Source of the DNA: Bagarius yarrelli
Taxonomy: Eukaryota; Chordata; Actinopteri; Siluriformes; Sisoridae
DNA: 64,000 nt
Assembly: GCA_005784505.1 (NCBI GenBank)
Contig: VCAZ01000136.1
Span: 762,661 to 826,660 of the forward strand
Direction of reading: 5' to 3'
The position numbers and the translations under genes are program-made. A model generated the notes under the pieces. That model did not search any database, had not been told where the DNA came from, and was given only the letters and a program-made list of their open reading frames with translations. Shown one piece after another: positions 12,130-25,882 of this stretch (within the stretch, counting starts at the first letter, position 1; each line of letters starts with the position of its first letter).

Positions 12130-12325
12130 CAATTACCTTTACAGCATTTGGCAGATGTTCTTATACATCTATCCATATGGTACATTTATCTCTTTTGTAC
12201 TACTGCACAAGTAGTAAGGGCCTTGCTCAGGGGCCCAGCAGTGGCAACTTTGTGGTGCTGGGAATCGAAGGCCAATTTCCCAATTAGCAGTCCAACACCT
12301 TAACTACTGCGCTACAACATACCCT
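12130..12325 (-). mobile_element. tRNA-derived SINE copy
   Basis: Minus-strand copy of the main SINE family. It contains the reverse complement of the shared body (AAGGGCCTTGCTCAGGGGCC, CAGCAGTGGCAACTTTGTGG), the tRNA-like head (CAACACCTTAACTACTGCGC) and the LINE-like tail (GCATTTGGCAGATGTTCTTA). Confidence 0.75.
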
Positions 12326-12620
12326 TTACAATTATCTAATGTTACTGTACTTAATATCACTATATGCGCTTTGACCAAAAAGTTGTGCACACAGGATTTG
12401 TAACACTACATAAATCCCAATGAAATCTAACTCGTGTAAGATATCTATACACTTTGTATGCAACTGTGCCATGTGTTTTTGTAGGGTTAACTCATTTTTA
12501 AATCCTAAAGTGTCTCATGTTTATTTTCTATATAGTAGTGACCTTTTAATGAGATTATTCTGTTAAGTGTCCTGCACTGACCCCTGACTCTGAACATCTT
12601 TAGGATGAGATTTTGAGGGA

Positions 12621-12815
12621 AGTGGTAGCTCAACGATTTAGCTGATTGGACTGCTAATTGGAAAATTTTTGTGGGTTTTAACCCCGGCACTAACAGGCTG
12701 CCACCGCTGGGCCCCTAAGCAAGGCCCTTGACTCGTAACTGCTCGGTTTTGACTGTATAAACAATAAGATTAATTTAAGTTGCTTTGTATAAGGGTGTGT
12801 GCCAAAAATATAAAT
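12621..12815 (+). mobile_element. tRNA-derived SINE copy
   Basis: Full-length plus-strand copy: tRNA-like head (GTGGTAGCTCAACG), body (CTGCCACCGCTGGGCCCCTA, GCAAGGCCCTTGACTC) and degraded tail (TTGCTTTGTATAAGGGTGTG). Confidence 0.75.
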
Positions 12816-12834
12816 GAAATCTCACTTTAAGGTT

Positions 12835-12945
12835 AAGGTTCTTGCTCGGGGGCCTGGCAGTAGCAGATTGGTTGGGAACTTAACTCATGATTTTCCGAGC
12901 AACAGTCAAACATCTTAACCACAGAGCTACCACTTTCCAAGACAC
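12835..12945 (-). mobile_element. tRNA-derived SINE fragment
   Basis: Head and body only (TTCTTGCTCGGGGGCCTGGC, CATCTTAACCACAGAGCTAC), in opposite orientation to and about 20 bp from the previous copy. The pair forms an imperfect inverted repeat. Confidence 0.7.
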
Positions 12946-13339
12946 ATGGACCAACAGGGAAGCAACCTACAGCAAGGATTCGAACCCAGGAGCAACACAG
13001 GCTAATTAGACCTGAGAAACTGAGGATAATAAAGAAGTGTTGCCTGGTCTTTTTAAAGGTTTGGGAAAATCGAAATATTTACTTATATGTATATTTATCT
13101 CATCCCTTAACATTTATGGACTGCTATCTATTTGTAATGAAAAAAAGAATAAACTGTATACAGTACTTTAAATCCCATTTATTATGCTATTAATAAGATT
13201 TTAACACGGACAGTGTTTTAGCTTCTCTGTTAGCTGAACTTCAGCTCACAACGCGCTCCTTTCACGCCTTTCTCAACAGGCGGCGCCACGCGCGCCTGCT
13301 GTTTTACCACCCGCTGAAAAATTCAAAGAGGGAACGACT

Positions 13340-13480
13340 CCTGCTCTTCGCGTTGCTATTGGCTGTGAACTTCGAGGGGGCGTGGCCTCAGTCTAATTAT
13401 TCACGTGTGAGGAAGATAAACTCAGTTCGTTCACAGGGACTGCAGTAAGAACAGCCGAGCAGACGTAAAGAATTAACACT
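13340..13480 (+). promoter_or_regulatory. Probable smtn distal promoter
   Basis: A GC- and CpG-richer block 400-500 bp before the smoothelin start. It contains an inverted CCAAT box (TATTGGCTGTG, about 13358), a GC/KLF-type box (GGGGGCGTGGCC, about 13375) and a CACGTG E-box (about 13403). No TATA box and no perfect SRF CArG box were found. The location is inferred from position before the first coding exon. Confidence 0.45.
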
Positions 13481-13862
13481 TTTTAAAAATGATTTCTTCT
13501 CCCGCAAAAGACGCGTGTATCTGTTAAATACCATTTTAATATCTCTAAAAAACCCTGTAGTAGAACCTGTAGTTTTATTTAGCCGAATCTTCAGCAGGTG
13601 GGACAGTTGTGGACTGGGTTAGGTTTTCCTCAGGATTGACACAAAAGCTCCTATAAATACAGAAAAGGACACGAAAGCTTTATTAGTGACCAACCGTTAC
13701 TCGACCGACTTTTCTGTAAAGAACATGGTGACTTCTCTGCCTTTGGGAAACATCTTTGGAAAGCTACAGAGTTAAAACTCCATCCAGTGAAAATCTCCCC
13801 AGCCTCAGCAGAAGGTTGTATTTTTGCCTCCTCAGGATTTAGGTTTTGGCCGAATGCTCGCC

Positions 13863-13913
13863 ATGACTGAGCGCAGATACTCCAGTTTGGATGAAACCTC
13901 TCTTCAGACACTG
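13863..13913 (+). CDS. smtn: smtn exon with start codon
   Basis: 17 codons, MTERRYSSLDETSLQTL, with donor GTGAGTCC. The chosen ATG has GCC before it (G at -3). An in-frame ATG 9 bases upstream (13854) would add MLA but has a poorer context. The exon ends in phase 0, matching the next exon 11.4 kb downstream. Confidence 0.8.
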
Positions 13914-14302
13914 GTGAGTCCATTTCTGATGGCTTATTTGATTGCTGTTATTTTCTGACACTGGTTTTATGAATTTATGTTGTTAGGGCGGCCCAGGTGA
14001 GGGACACGTCTCTGTGAATGTCTCCTTTATATAGCTAAACAACAGCACTTTATTGTTATTATTTAAAAAGAAAAAATAAAAAGAAATAATACACATTAAG
14101 TGGTGGAAATATTATTATTCTTGTGGCACAATTCTCATTAGTCAGCTATTAATAAGTTAGAGTTTAATTCTGCATTCATTATTATTTTTATTTTGAACTG
14201 CAGATGACTTTAACGCCACGTGCTAAGCCAATTAATAAATAAAGACATATTTTTGTTAAAAAAAAGGTATAAATTCAAACAGCTGGACTTTGGCCAAGTG
14301 CA

Positions 14303-14339
<37 letters not shown>

Positions 14340-17300
14340 TGTGACTCACACTGTTTCAACTGAATAGAAAAATATTACTCACTTCCTTTACGAATCGTAC
14401 CAACAGTGGGTTTGTATTTTGGACAGGAATGTTTCAGTTAAAATTTCTTAAATAAATAAGTAAAAATCACACCAGCTCATGATAAAATCCTGCATATTTG
14501 GTCCTCTGCTGGGTTTATTAACAGTGATAAGACACTTTTTTTTATATGTTTTTATGGGTTTGACTCTCACAGCCCATGTGTTTTTCCACACAGTGTGGAA
14601 TATTCAGTCCGGCTCATTCTGTGTGTGTGTTAAAATGTTAATTGCTTCCTGGACATCAGGACGTTCTGGGCGTGTGCTGGACAGCAAACCGGCACTCAGA
14701 TCACTGATCTGCTTCTGCTACTACAGGAGCGGGGACGGGCACGAGTCTGAAGATGAAAAGTGACACCGATGTCTTGATTTTGGACAAAAGGACATGGTAT
14801 CAGGGCATCTCTTTGAACACAAAAGTGTTTACTTCAAAAGTTCACATGAGAGGCAGTGACAGCGGCGCCATACTGAACCTCTATAGACGCTATAAGATGG
14901 GAGCCGATTTAAGTTGCGAAGCCGCCTTATAAACGTCCTAATTCGTAATTACTGTAAGAAATGCTATGAGAAAAATCAGGCCGAATTACAGATGGGTCTC
15001 TGATCCAGAGTGTGAGGTATATTCCCAGAATACTGTGATCATGTGTTTGTAAAAGTGAGTGACTAGAAAACAGACAATCACTAAAAGGTGAACAGGTTGC
15101 GATCGGCTGGGACATGTCCCCATAAATAAGTGTTTTACAAGCCTGTGTGAATAACTTCCTGTTTAGCTACATTGATATCTCTTTCCAAACCAGGTTTGGG
15201 ACCAGCATGATTTTGGGGCTGGTTTGGAGCCAGAATTTTTCGTGGAAAAGCTCAGCCTGGTTCCCCGTTGGGCTCCGGTACCAGCCCCGGTGGAAAATCA
15301 ATAACTACATTTTATTATAGACTTTTTTTCCACAATTCTTATTACAGTAACTGAATCTTTTGTGGTTTTGATTTGTGGCTTTCGTGGTTTGCCAGTAACT
15401 AATTTTTCATGTTCATTGGGGACAGGGACTAAAACTTCATCATAATTGTCCCTCTAGGTTAAACTGTTATGGAAGCGAAGGACCCTATCAATACAAAATG
15501 TTAGCATTTATAAAGCAAACACAACACAGGAAAAAGAATCAATTCCTCCGGGATTGTTTTTGTGATAGTTGTGGCAAAAAAATGCTTGATTTTGTTCATT
15601 TAGGTTTTCTGCATTTGGGAGAAGCCCTTAAACAGAGAGACCTACATTTATCTCATTTTTCCAATCAAACTAAGCCATTAAGGGTGGTCGCAGTGGCAGC
15701 TTGGTGGTGCTGGGAATTTAACCCATGACCTTCTGATCAGCACTCCAACACCCTAATCACCAAGGTACCACTTCACTTTTTAATGGGTTGGCTGGGAGTT
15801 AACCTATTGTGAGCATGAGAGTAAATCTCCTCACTGTCTCAGGGGTCTATTTCATGCATCATTTTTAAGAGGAGAATTTTTGTGTCAACATCAGTGTATT
15901 GGCTTCACAATAAATATCACAATACAGTCGATTGCGATATATTGCAATACAATACATAAAAAAAATGCAAACCCGGCCGCACTCTTAATTTAATTTTATT
16001 CGCCATGCTTTGCTTCTGAGACAATGAGGGTTTTAATTACGTTTTATTAACGTAAGCTTAAATCTGTTCAAAGCGTAATTTAAATATATATCGATACCTA
16101 TCATTAAAAAAATTGCGATAGTCGGCTATATTGATATTTTTACACAGCCCTACTTTGTATGCACACACACACATATTTAAAAATCTTTTAAGAATAACTG
16201 TGTGCAGCTAAATGCGAGGACACAATGTTGGGCAGTCTACAATGTTGACGTTATTTCTTCTGTTTTTTTGTTTGTTTTTACAACACAAGCAGTAAGCCCG
16301 CACTCTCGTGCACATAAAGCTAAAGCGGTCAAAGGTCAAGATAAAAACGTGTTACAGAAAACAGCAGTGCAATCGCTGAAATACAGATAAATGTGCAAAT
16401 TTGGGTTAAAACGTCTTCACAGGACGTCATTACAATCGGAATTCAGCCTCTGCTTGTCTTTTTGTCTTTTAAATAATTGTGTAGTATTTTTTTTTTTTTT
16501 CAGAAGGACTAATGATTGCAGCATTGTCTTTAAAAGGCCTGGTTTTCCCCAGACCCTCATTTGTAACTTGGAAATTAAGTATACTAGAAAACATTTTCAG
16601 GTGATGTGTGGATGAAAAATCATTTAAAAATAAGTCTCTGTCCCGGTTATTAATGCAAAACTTACTGAGGAAGAGACCTGAGAGGGACCAGACTGAGTTG
16701 AGATTAGTGTGTATTTGGGATTTAAGCACAGGGATGAGAAGAGGACAGTCTTTCTAACCTCAACAGGTATAAACCGGTGTAAGATTCTCCTGTCAGTAGG
16801 GACTGATGTAAAGACAGTGCCAGACTGTTACATCCTAAGTGTCTGAAGGAGCCCTTTGTCCCTGCTGCTGTTAGACTGTACAATTGGCTGCTCCCAGTCA
16901 ACCCGTCTCCATGTCAAACACATGCAATATTTTATTTTTAGTAGCAATGGTGTAATAACACTTTTTTAAACTGCAATAATTAACCCGGTGCAAATCGTTG
17001 CAATAGAAACTATGCAATAATATTTTTGTTAAATGTGCAATATTACCCTAGTGCAATTCATCAGACTTGGAGCGATTTGTTGTAAGTGAGACTATTGTAT
17101 TGGTTTTCCTTTCTCTTTGTTTACACACTTTACTGTCTCTACTTTCTATTTGCACTTCTTTTTCTATGCTGCTGTAACTAAAAGCACATCTTCTCTTAAT
17201 CTGATGACTCTTGGACATTCGGGGCGATTTAACATAGGGTAAGTCATTTACTAGGATGTGTTAGGTCACACTTCATGCTGTCAGTCTTCATGTCTGTACA

Positions 17301-20300
17301 CAGACACCTGTACGCCGGAGACTTGGGTGACTCACGCAGGATGAGCACTTATGAGTCACCATATGCTTAGACTCTTTGTTTATACGCCTGTATTGCGTTA
17401 TCCACTTCCTCAACGGTCACAATATTCTAAACACCTGGTAACTCCTACAGGAATGTAGTCACTTTGTCAACCAATCAAACAGTAGTATTGTCTTTAGACA
17501 TAGTAGTATTGTCTATAAACACCCACGTCCTGCAGGTCAGAGCATGAAGAACATTATTTACATGTTGCATGCATTTAATACACACACACACACACACACA
17601 GTCTCACTCATATACATCTAATTTACATGATGCATGCCCTTATTTAGGCACGTGAAGAGGGCAGTGGACAATTGAAACAAGAAACCGGAAAAAGTCAAGG
17701 GAAATGCAGATCCTTCATTGAGCTGCGTTCACACCACCACTGAGTTTTGTCCAGTTGCTATTATATAAAGTCACCAACTGTGGTCTTTCTACTGTTCGTC
17801 ATGGTCGTATTCTTCTCAATAGCTGAAGCGACATAGCATTCTAAATTGTTTTAAATCGAAGCATGCTGAATGGAAATGATTGGGTGTTTGTGTAGAAACT
17901 TCAGCACGGTTCCTTCCCATTGGTAGTTGCTGCCGCGAGTACCTTAATATTTGCATGACTTTTGACTTGGGTTTGTGGCGTCATCCAGACGCTGTTACCT
18001 GAAGTCAGCGGCTCCCTAAGAAAATGGATGATTTTATGGTTTATCGCTTTGAATCGTTGTACATGTAAATACAATCAGAGCTGCTCTGCCTGTTGTTCTT
18101 AAGGGGGAAAAAGATTTTGGTGGAGTTTTTGTTAAATAAGACCACAATCGGATGAAAATTGGAACCGCTTTTTGTTCTCAGGTGTAAGTACACTCTTTGT
18201 TTTCTTTTTAAGATTTGAATTCTATCCATAACCTAAATAAGTGAGATTTCATTCTAAAGAAAGCATTATGAAACCAGCCGTCTTTGCCTTTTTCTGTAGC
18301 ACTCATGCTACACTGAGGTACGGGGACCCTGGAGTCTGTTCCTGGAGACTGGGCACAAGGCGAGGGCACTCTAAACTGGGTTCTAGAACCTGACATGGCA
18401 CAGTCACACACACGCTTTACTTAATAAAGACTGTTTAGAGATGCCAGTTAGCCTAGTTAGTGAACACTTATATTTATAATCATGTGTCACTAAGGTTGTG
18501 GGAGGAAACCCCAAAAGCACGACCCAAGCAATACATCTTATTCTCTGTTGCTGCCTAATGCACAATGTCAGTACTTAAATCTTGTCCATGTCTATATAAC
18601 CTTTATACAAATCACCTTAACACTTACCCTAGTTAGTCCGAGGTTCCCGTTTATTTGCCATGATGAATGTAATCGTTAGTTGTCTCTGCGTTTATTTAAA
18701 ATGTGCCGTGCTCATTCGGAGCAATTAAGATTTTCGTTTTGGGTCAGTTTCGCTTTGCTACACAATAGTGCCTTTCTTCCTGATCTTCTAATGACTGCTG
18801 TATGGCGAAACCAGTTAGACATTTCTTATTAACCCAACTGTTTTTGTGTCCATATGAATAATTAAGGTTTTTTTTTAGTTTATTGTGTTGTTATAACAGG
18901 CTTGTTTTTTGCCAAATGTAAATGTGTGCACGCTCAGGTTGGCTTCTGGAAAATGTCCCACAGACAAATTGATAGTAAGGAGCTGTGTGACATTCTCAGT
19001 TTAATCCTACATACGAGGACATTCAGTCCCAGTACATACTGTGCAAAGCCGCAGCAGTAAAGGACGATATGCTATACATGATAAAGCTCTTTGTCAATGT
19101 AAGAGACAGTAAAACTTAGACAGACTTTATTTTAACCAACTTGACCTTTTAAATTTAGTTTTACGATGTAATTTGTTGTTTAAAGCTAGATGATTTTTAA
19201 TCGCTCCATCTGGTCCTGGGACGGTTGCCGGGACGCAGTGAGCCTTGGACTCGCCTGAAATCTGCAAATGCAGAGTATTTTCCAGAAACTCATCAAGCTG
19301 CACATGGAAGCACCTGGAGTTTACTTTAAGCCTGATGATCAGATTGTTGATTACTGCATGCAGGGGCTTTCAGACTAACCAAGGGGTTTTGGCCACTTGG
19401 ACAGCTCAAAAACGTTTTATTTCTGACAGGATATTCCATTATCAGGCACGAAAAATTGTTGTGGGACTATTATGCAGCAGTCCCACAGGATTTGTTGTTT
19501 TTAATGCAAAACTATTAATGCAAAAGATACTTATCTTGTGAGTCTCACTGATTGCTTGGGAAGCCATGTTGTCGTTGTAGCTACTGTGACTCCTTCCCCT
19601 ATGTTTGAAGTATTGTCCTGGAAAATCTTTATTTGAAGGGGTATCTGGCTCTTCCTCCTGACCTTGAAGAGAATTCCCAAAAGAGAATAGGGGGTCGGCA
19701 ACCTTTAACACTCAAAGAGCCATTTGGGACAGTTCCCCAGAGAAAACAGAACATCGGGAAGCTCTTCTGAAACCTAAGATAAAGTTACCCCTGCATATGT
19801 CGTTTTTCTTACCTATATACAAGTATAAAAAACTTGTTGCATTTTTTTCATAATCAATGAACTACTGACATTTTATGTCTGCATGCAACACAAGATACAA
19901 ACACTGAGGTCCATAAAATACTTTCACATAAAATTAATTTATTTGATTCTTCCTTGTATATTTGAACCTGCAGCAAACCAAAATTTAGTCCGCTCCTGTG
20001 TGCCGTCATCTGGATTGCAAAGTCAGCTGTTAACCTGAATGTACAAAGGACTATTCCCTAAATAAGCTGTATTTTTTATTTATTTTTTTTATTATTGTTG
20101 ATGTGATTTTCCTCATTGCACAGCGTCTTCGCATCAGGGCTATAAGACGCCATCTTCATTTCACACAGGACTGTAAGCTGTCGTCTGTGTGTTTTTTTTA
20201 AACTAACAACCCAAAGTAAAATAAATGATTAAATACTCATTTTCATTATTTTTTTTCACAAAGCCGCAGGTTGCCCCTGCCCTAGCTCCTCACATCAACG

Positions 20301-22542
20301 TGCAAAACAGAGGGGTAAGGCTAAAGGGTACAAATGGCACTGGACCTTAATGTATCATTTCAGGAACAACGATGAGCAACACAGTACTATTATAAGGTCA
20401 TAGGTATGATTTCAGCTTCACACACACACAGCCTGTATCAGACGAAGGAAATTTGTACACATATAGCTTGTTAATGTACACGTGGCCACACACCGGTTAA
20501 GCTGTTAAATTGCTGAATAGCAGTTCACGGGTTTAATCACCGTAGCTACCAAACTGCCATTTCTGGGCATCTGAGCAGGGCAAATATTTGTAAGCTGGTT
20601 ATGGGCGTCTATCAAATACCAGAAATGTTGAAAATTTTATTCATAGAGGATTGTTTTTTTTTAATTTTTTTTCTTATGCTGCTTTAAGTTGTCAGGTAAA
20701 CTTGCTTTTAGTTTACCTGACAACTTAAGGAGAAACCCTGCAATCACGCACACTTTTCTGTTCAATAGGTTGCCAGTAGGGCTGAACTATTAATCGAAAT
20801 CGAATCACAATCGCGATTTTGAACAGCTGCAGTTAGATAATTGCGAAAGGGTGCCATGTAAATGCGATCTAAAAAGTCCCAAAGTAAATGCATGTCTGTC
20901 CTCTTCAGGAGTGTCATACCAACTTTTTCAGCCAATCAGCATGTTGGCCATGTGTGTGTAATGCCCACCATTTAAAAAAAACAAAAAAAAACAAAGGCAA
21001 GCACGGAATCATTTGGCCTGTTAATACCCCGATAAACAGCACGTCTGTAATATGGGGTTATTTCAGCCTCAAGGTGACACCGAACAAAAAAGATGATATG
21101 CAAGCGTAAAAAAAGCACCACAGACGGTTGCTTAAGGAGTGTGTTGCTAAAAAGACGCCATATTAGTTTACAGAATTGTTTGCAGCTGTTCTAGCATATA
21201 AAAAGACGTTAGAAAAACACCAGCCGATACCTAAGGTTATAACCTGCTACCTTATTTTACAAAGAGGAACCTTGTTTACAGAGGAAAAGGGTTTTTTTTA
21301 TTAGCAGTGGTTTGCACTAGGAGAAAAATATTGTGTTAAATGGCTATTAAAAAAATAAAAAAAAAAATAAAATGCATGTGTGTATGTATAAGTATATATA
21401 ATGTTTTTTTTTTCTCACTAAAATGCAGCCCTGACTGCATAATAACAGCAATAAATTAACTATTTGGTAGAAAGGCACACTGCATCTGATGGACAACAAG
21501 AAACTGAGGAATCTATCAAATTTGTGCTGCACACTATTGAGAAGACTTAATCGCAATCACGAAAAATCGCAATTAGATATTTTCCCTGACTCGCACAGCC
21601 CTAGTTGCCATCACTGACTGTCGCAGCGCAGTATATTTCAGCTGTTTAGTTGTAATTGTTGTGTTCAGTCTGTGCTGTGAGAGGTTTCTAACATTTCAAT
21701 AGAATGAGGAAGTTTTTTTTTTTTTTTTTTTTTCTTCACAAGTTTTTTTAAACAAGTTCAATCAAGTTTGTCGGCTGTTTCCGAGGCCGCAGATCCCCTG
21801 AGGTCATAAATGTTCATATCTCATGAGTGGCCCGTGGCGTTCAGCAGTTTTCCATCTGTCTCCAAGTATTTTTAGTTGTTTGCTCTTTTGTTGTCCCTCT
21901 TCACTAATTCCAAGTGCATCAGAGTTTCATATTTATTCTACATTATATAAAATAGATTTACGGCGAGCAGTAATGATGTCATTTAGGTGATTAAAGTTGG
22001 TTTGTTGAATGCGAACGTATTTAGCGCCAACCTTTATTCATTTATTTATTTTTTTTTTAGGAAGCTCGTAAGCAATTAAAATATTTTCCATACCAGTTAA
22101 ACTCCGAAACCCAGACAGGCCTGCAGTTCTGTTTGTATAAGTCCCTTTGCACGAGTCTGGTTGTTGTTTTAAGAGTACTAATTATTTATGCTGGTTTCAG
22201 ACTGGTTTTCACAGGCAGCTTTTTACAGGAAGTGCTCTCCTCCTGTTCTTTAAGGATTCACACATGACCTTTCAGGAGAGAGACGGAGAGACAGAGGGGG
22301 AGAGAAAGATCTGCAAAAAGATGGTAAACATCTGAGCCGAACTAACTGCATCAAACTATTTAAAGAAAACAAAAGCAATTGTTAAATATTTAACTTGATA
22401 GAGAGAAACAGTTTCTCTCTCTGTCTCTCACAATTTCAGTTAACCTTTATCTGTATTATCTTCTTTCCTTTTCTCTCTCTTTGCCTCTGTCTTTCTATTT
22501 CCCTGCCCCTGTTTTACTTTCTTATTTAACTTTTCTCTGTAC

Positions 22543-22598
<56 letters not shown>

Positions 22599-22654
22599 TT
22601 TAAATATAAATATTTCTCTGTAGGCCTATATTTACTTCCTTTTTATTTCCTCTC

Positions 22655-22728
<74 letters not shown>

Positions 22729-24058
22729 AATCTCAATCTGTATATCTTCCTCTCCGTTTTTTCCCTCCAGTTTCTACGTTTGAGGATGGAGCATGTGCCT
22801 TGTGCCCTTATAAGGGTAAATCTGCTGGCTGGGCATTTAGACTTGCTGACTCACTCATTCACTCACAGACCAGTTCACATTTTTAAAATTGCAATCAGGT
22901 AGAAATCCAAGCATGTAAACAATATAGAGAGAAAAAACCCAAAGTGACGGGCTTAAAATCTGTTCTTATCAGATTCAGTATTTAAAATTAAGCAGATGAA
23001 CATGATGATAAGTTGCGTTAAGTAAATCAAAACTGTAAAAAGAATATCATTTAATACAACACCAGAAAAGAACAGCTTTTTTTGTAAAACAATTGAATAA
23101 TTTATTTTTAAAGTGCCACAATGTAATTATACTCAAGATCTTGTCAAGTACTAAGACAAAACTAATGAATTATTTTTCACCCCCTAACAACATGAAGAAT
23201 TTGCCAACTGTCTGATCCACAAACTACTCGACGCATGCGGATAGTGATGATAAAATAACGCAAGAGAAAATGTTAGCCTGCAAAAACTTTGATACAAACG
23301 ATCTGTGCGCTGGTTTGCCGCGAAAGTTTCAAAAAAGGAAAGAAAAGGTTAAAAAAAAAATGTTTGCTGATATTATGGTCTGTAACTTCTCTCTGAACTT
23401 CCTGTTGCCCTGTTTCGTATTGGCTGTAAGTCATCACAGATATTTTTTTTTTTTCAGTCAGAACTATTTTTAATCAGGTGCAGATATTTAGGATGTCAAT
23501 ACAAGCCTTGTTAGCAAGGGAAAATCAGGGCTCAATTCCTGCAGTGCGAACAGATTCCTCATTGTTGGGTTTTGTGAATTTGGATAGAATTCATTAGATC
23601 GTCATTCATTAGATTGTCCAATCATCATTTAATTCGAAAGCCAGAAAAATCCCCAAAGTGACTAATTCTACTCACTGCACCTTTAATTCCAAACTGTTAA
23701 AACTGTTCATTTCTCTTTGTGCAATAAAAATGGGTTATAATGCAGGACATAGGCTGTGTGTGTGTGTGTGTGTGAAGCAACATTTTTGTAATGTTTAACA
23801 TTAAAATAACAGCACATGCTATTCTCATATTACACTAGTAATAGAGTTTTGGGTTTTACCTGCATTCCCCAGGACACAAACCCTTCTGTTTGATGCTTTA
23901 TTTTCCCCTTTGTCATGCGGCCGTTTATTTGACTGCTGATATTGTGGGTGTAAATAAATCGGCATCAGCTTTCAGCTGTACTGTATCTCCGGGAAACAAG
24001 CTACAGCTTGACCCGCCTTATCCCCTTATCGCTTTATAGGAAGGAAGACTGACTCCAG

Positions 24059-24100
<42 letters not shown>

Positions 24101-25834
24101 GCAAGAAAGAAAGACTGCGCTGACAATGACTTGGCACTCAGTTACTTGTATCTTAAAATAAAATTAAAGTAATAACCCCCCACGTCCTCTAGTAGTCTTC
24201 AAATTATTTCATTATCACATCTTCAAACTCTGAGTGTGTAACTATTCACCAAGGCCTGTGTTTATAAATGTGTGTTGTCAGCAACTGCGTTTGTGTCTGA
24301 AGACGAGTAACAGCTTCCCTGTATAATAAATCATATAAAAGAGCGGCTTAAATACAAACTGATGCTAAAAAAGTAGAGCCTGGAAGCTCAGTTGTTAAGA
24401 TGTTGGACTAGTAATCAGAGGTTGGGTTCAATTCCCAATACTGCCAAGTTGCCACTGTGGGCCCTTGAGCAAGGCCCTTAACCCTCAACTGCTTAGTTGT
24501 ATAAAAGAGATAAATATAAGTTGCTCCAGAAAAGGACATCTGCCAAATGCCGTGAATGTAACCTAATGTCAACGCAAAAAAATCAGCTTTTTCTATTTTT
24601 GTCTTCCTGTTTTGTTTTGTGTTTTTCCAATGTTCAGGTTATGTGGTGTGACTGACGGATCAGTTACTATGGAAACGTTTTGATATTACAAGTGTATAGC
24701 AATATAAACCTGTGGCTTATACAACTGCTGTAATGAAAAGCAATTAACTGCTCCTGACCAATCCGAATGAAGAGTTTAAATCTGAAAACTCCTGATAAGT
24801 GTGCGCACACACACAGTCTGGGTTTAATGCGTGGTGTGTTTTGTGTTAGCTTTTTGTGCTTTTACACCACTTGTAAGGATATTAATGGTTGAAGTTACTA
24901 AATTCTAATCAGGTTTTTTCCAGTTTTGGTAGTGTAATGTTTCTGGAAGAATTCCCCTCAATCACGTCTTCCACGCAAGTTGAAAATGTTAATATTGTTG
25001 AATATTCACATGACACAACAGCAAACAGCCTTTTAAAGTGCTTTATTGTAAGCGTACGTGGGCATTCCGAAATTAAAGTTTCAAATAAATATGTATATCT
25101 CGCATGATTAACGTTTAAAAACATCCTTTATGTAATCTTCAGCATATTTGCTTTGCGTCTTGTGTAAACACAACATAAGTCTGTATGTGCTCAATATTCT
25201 GCCACCACACGATTGGCTGATTTTAGTCAATTTTGTGAATGAGCAGGTGGCTGGTGAGAGTTAACGTTAGCCGTTCAGACTGTACTGTGACCTTATTACC
25301 CATGTGACCCGTCTACTTATAACGCTGTGCTTTCAGCTTGAGGGTACCGTGGATCTCAGCGAGCGACGACTCATTCGCTCAGCTATTCGAGAGCTGCGGC
25401 ACCGTGAGATCGAGGACCTGGAGGCTGCGCTGACCAACAAGAGATTCAGACGCGCTCAACAGCACAGACATGATGATAAAGAAAATCAGCACAGGTAACA
25501 CACAGCATTCTCGCTCGACTGACTCGCTCAGCTCAGTATTATGGAAATGTTGTGCTTGCCATGAAAAGCTGCTTCCATCCTCCCGTGACATTTCTCTAAC
25601 AAATCGACTGTTGTCCTTGAACTGAGCCAGTCAGTTTATGCCCCAGCGAGTGTGTATTGAAGCCAAGCCCACGCTCTGCTCGAGTATGGAGAGAATTACA
25701 CTCTATCCTCCCCACTCACATTTTCCAGTCTTGATCGTTTTCTTAGACTGAAGTTTCTTCCTGCCAAGTAAAACTTTCTGGTATGCGAGAGTCCAGCTGC
25801 CGAGTGCGGCCGCAAGCTGTCAGTCTCTCTCTCA

Positions 25835-25882
<48 letters not shown>

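Larger units (their letters stand above)
8899..13340. other. ccno-smtn intergenic region
   Basis: About 4.4 kb with no gene visible. It holds the ccno 3' UTR, an antisense L2-like LINE fragment (about 10690-11440), a LINE 3' tail (11530-11815) and three SINE copies (12130-12945), listed separately. The stretch 9300-10690 is AT-rich with no recognised element. Confidence 0.55.
13914..25336. other. smtn intron 1 (11.4 kb)
   Basis: A long first intron. It holds a (CA)n at 14306-14337, SINE fragments (15665-15775, 20460-20615, 24378-24565), an hAT-type MITE end (15896-16152), a LINE 3' end (16790-17200), two hAT-like elements (19689-20280 and 20777-21603), a hairpin (20684-20728), CT arrays (22545-22725) and GT arrays (23755-23774, 24063-24097). 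No other gene or conserved exon was recognised. AT-rich DNA fills the rest. Confidence 0.6.

Noticed and set aside
24378..24450. tRNA gene
   Set aside because: The A- and B-box-like head belongs to a SINE repeated more than a dozen times in the window; it cannot fold into a full cloverleaf by eye.
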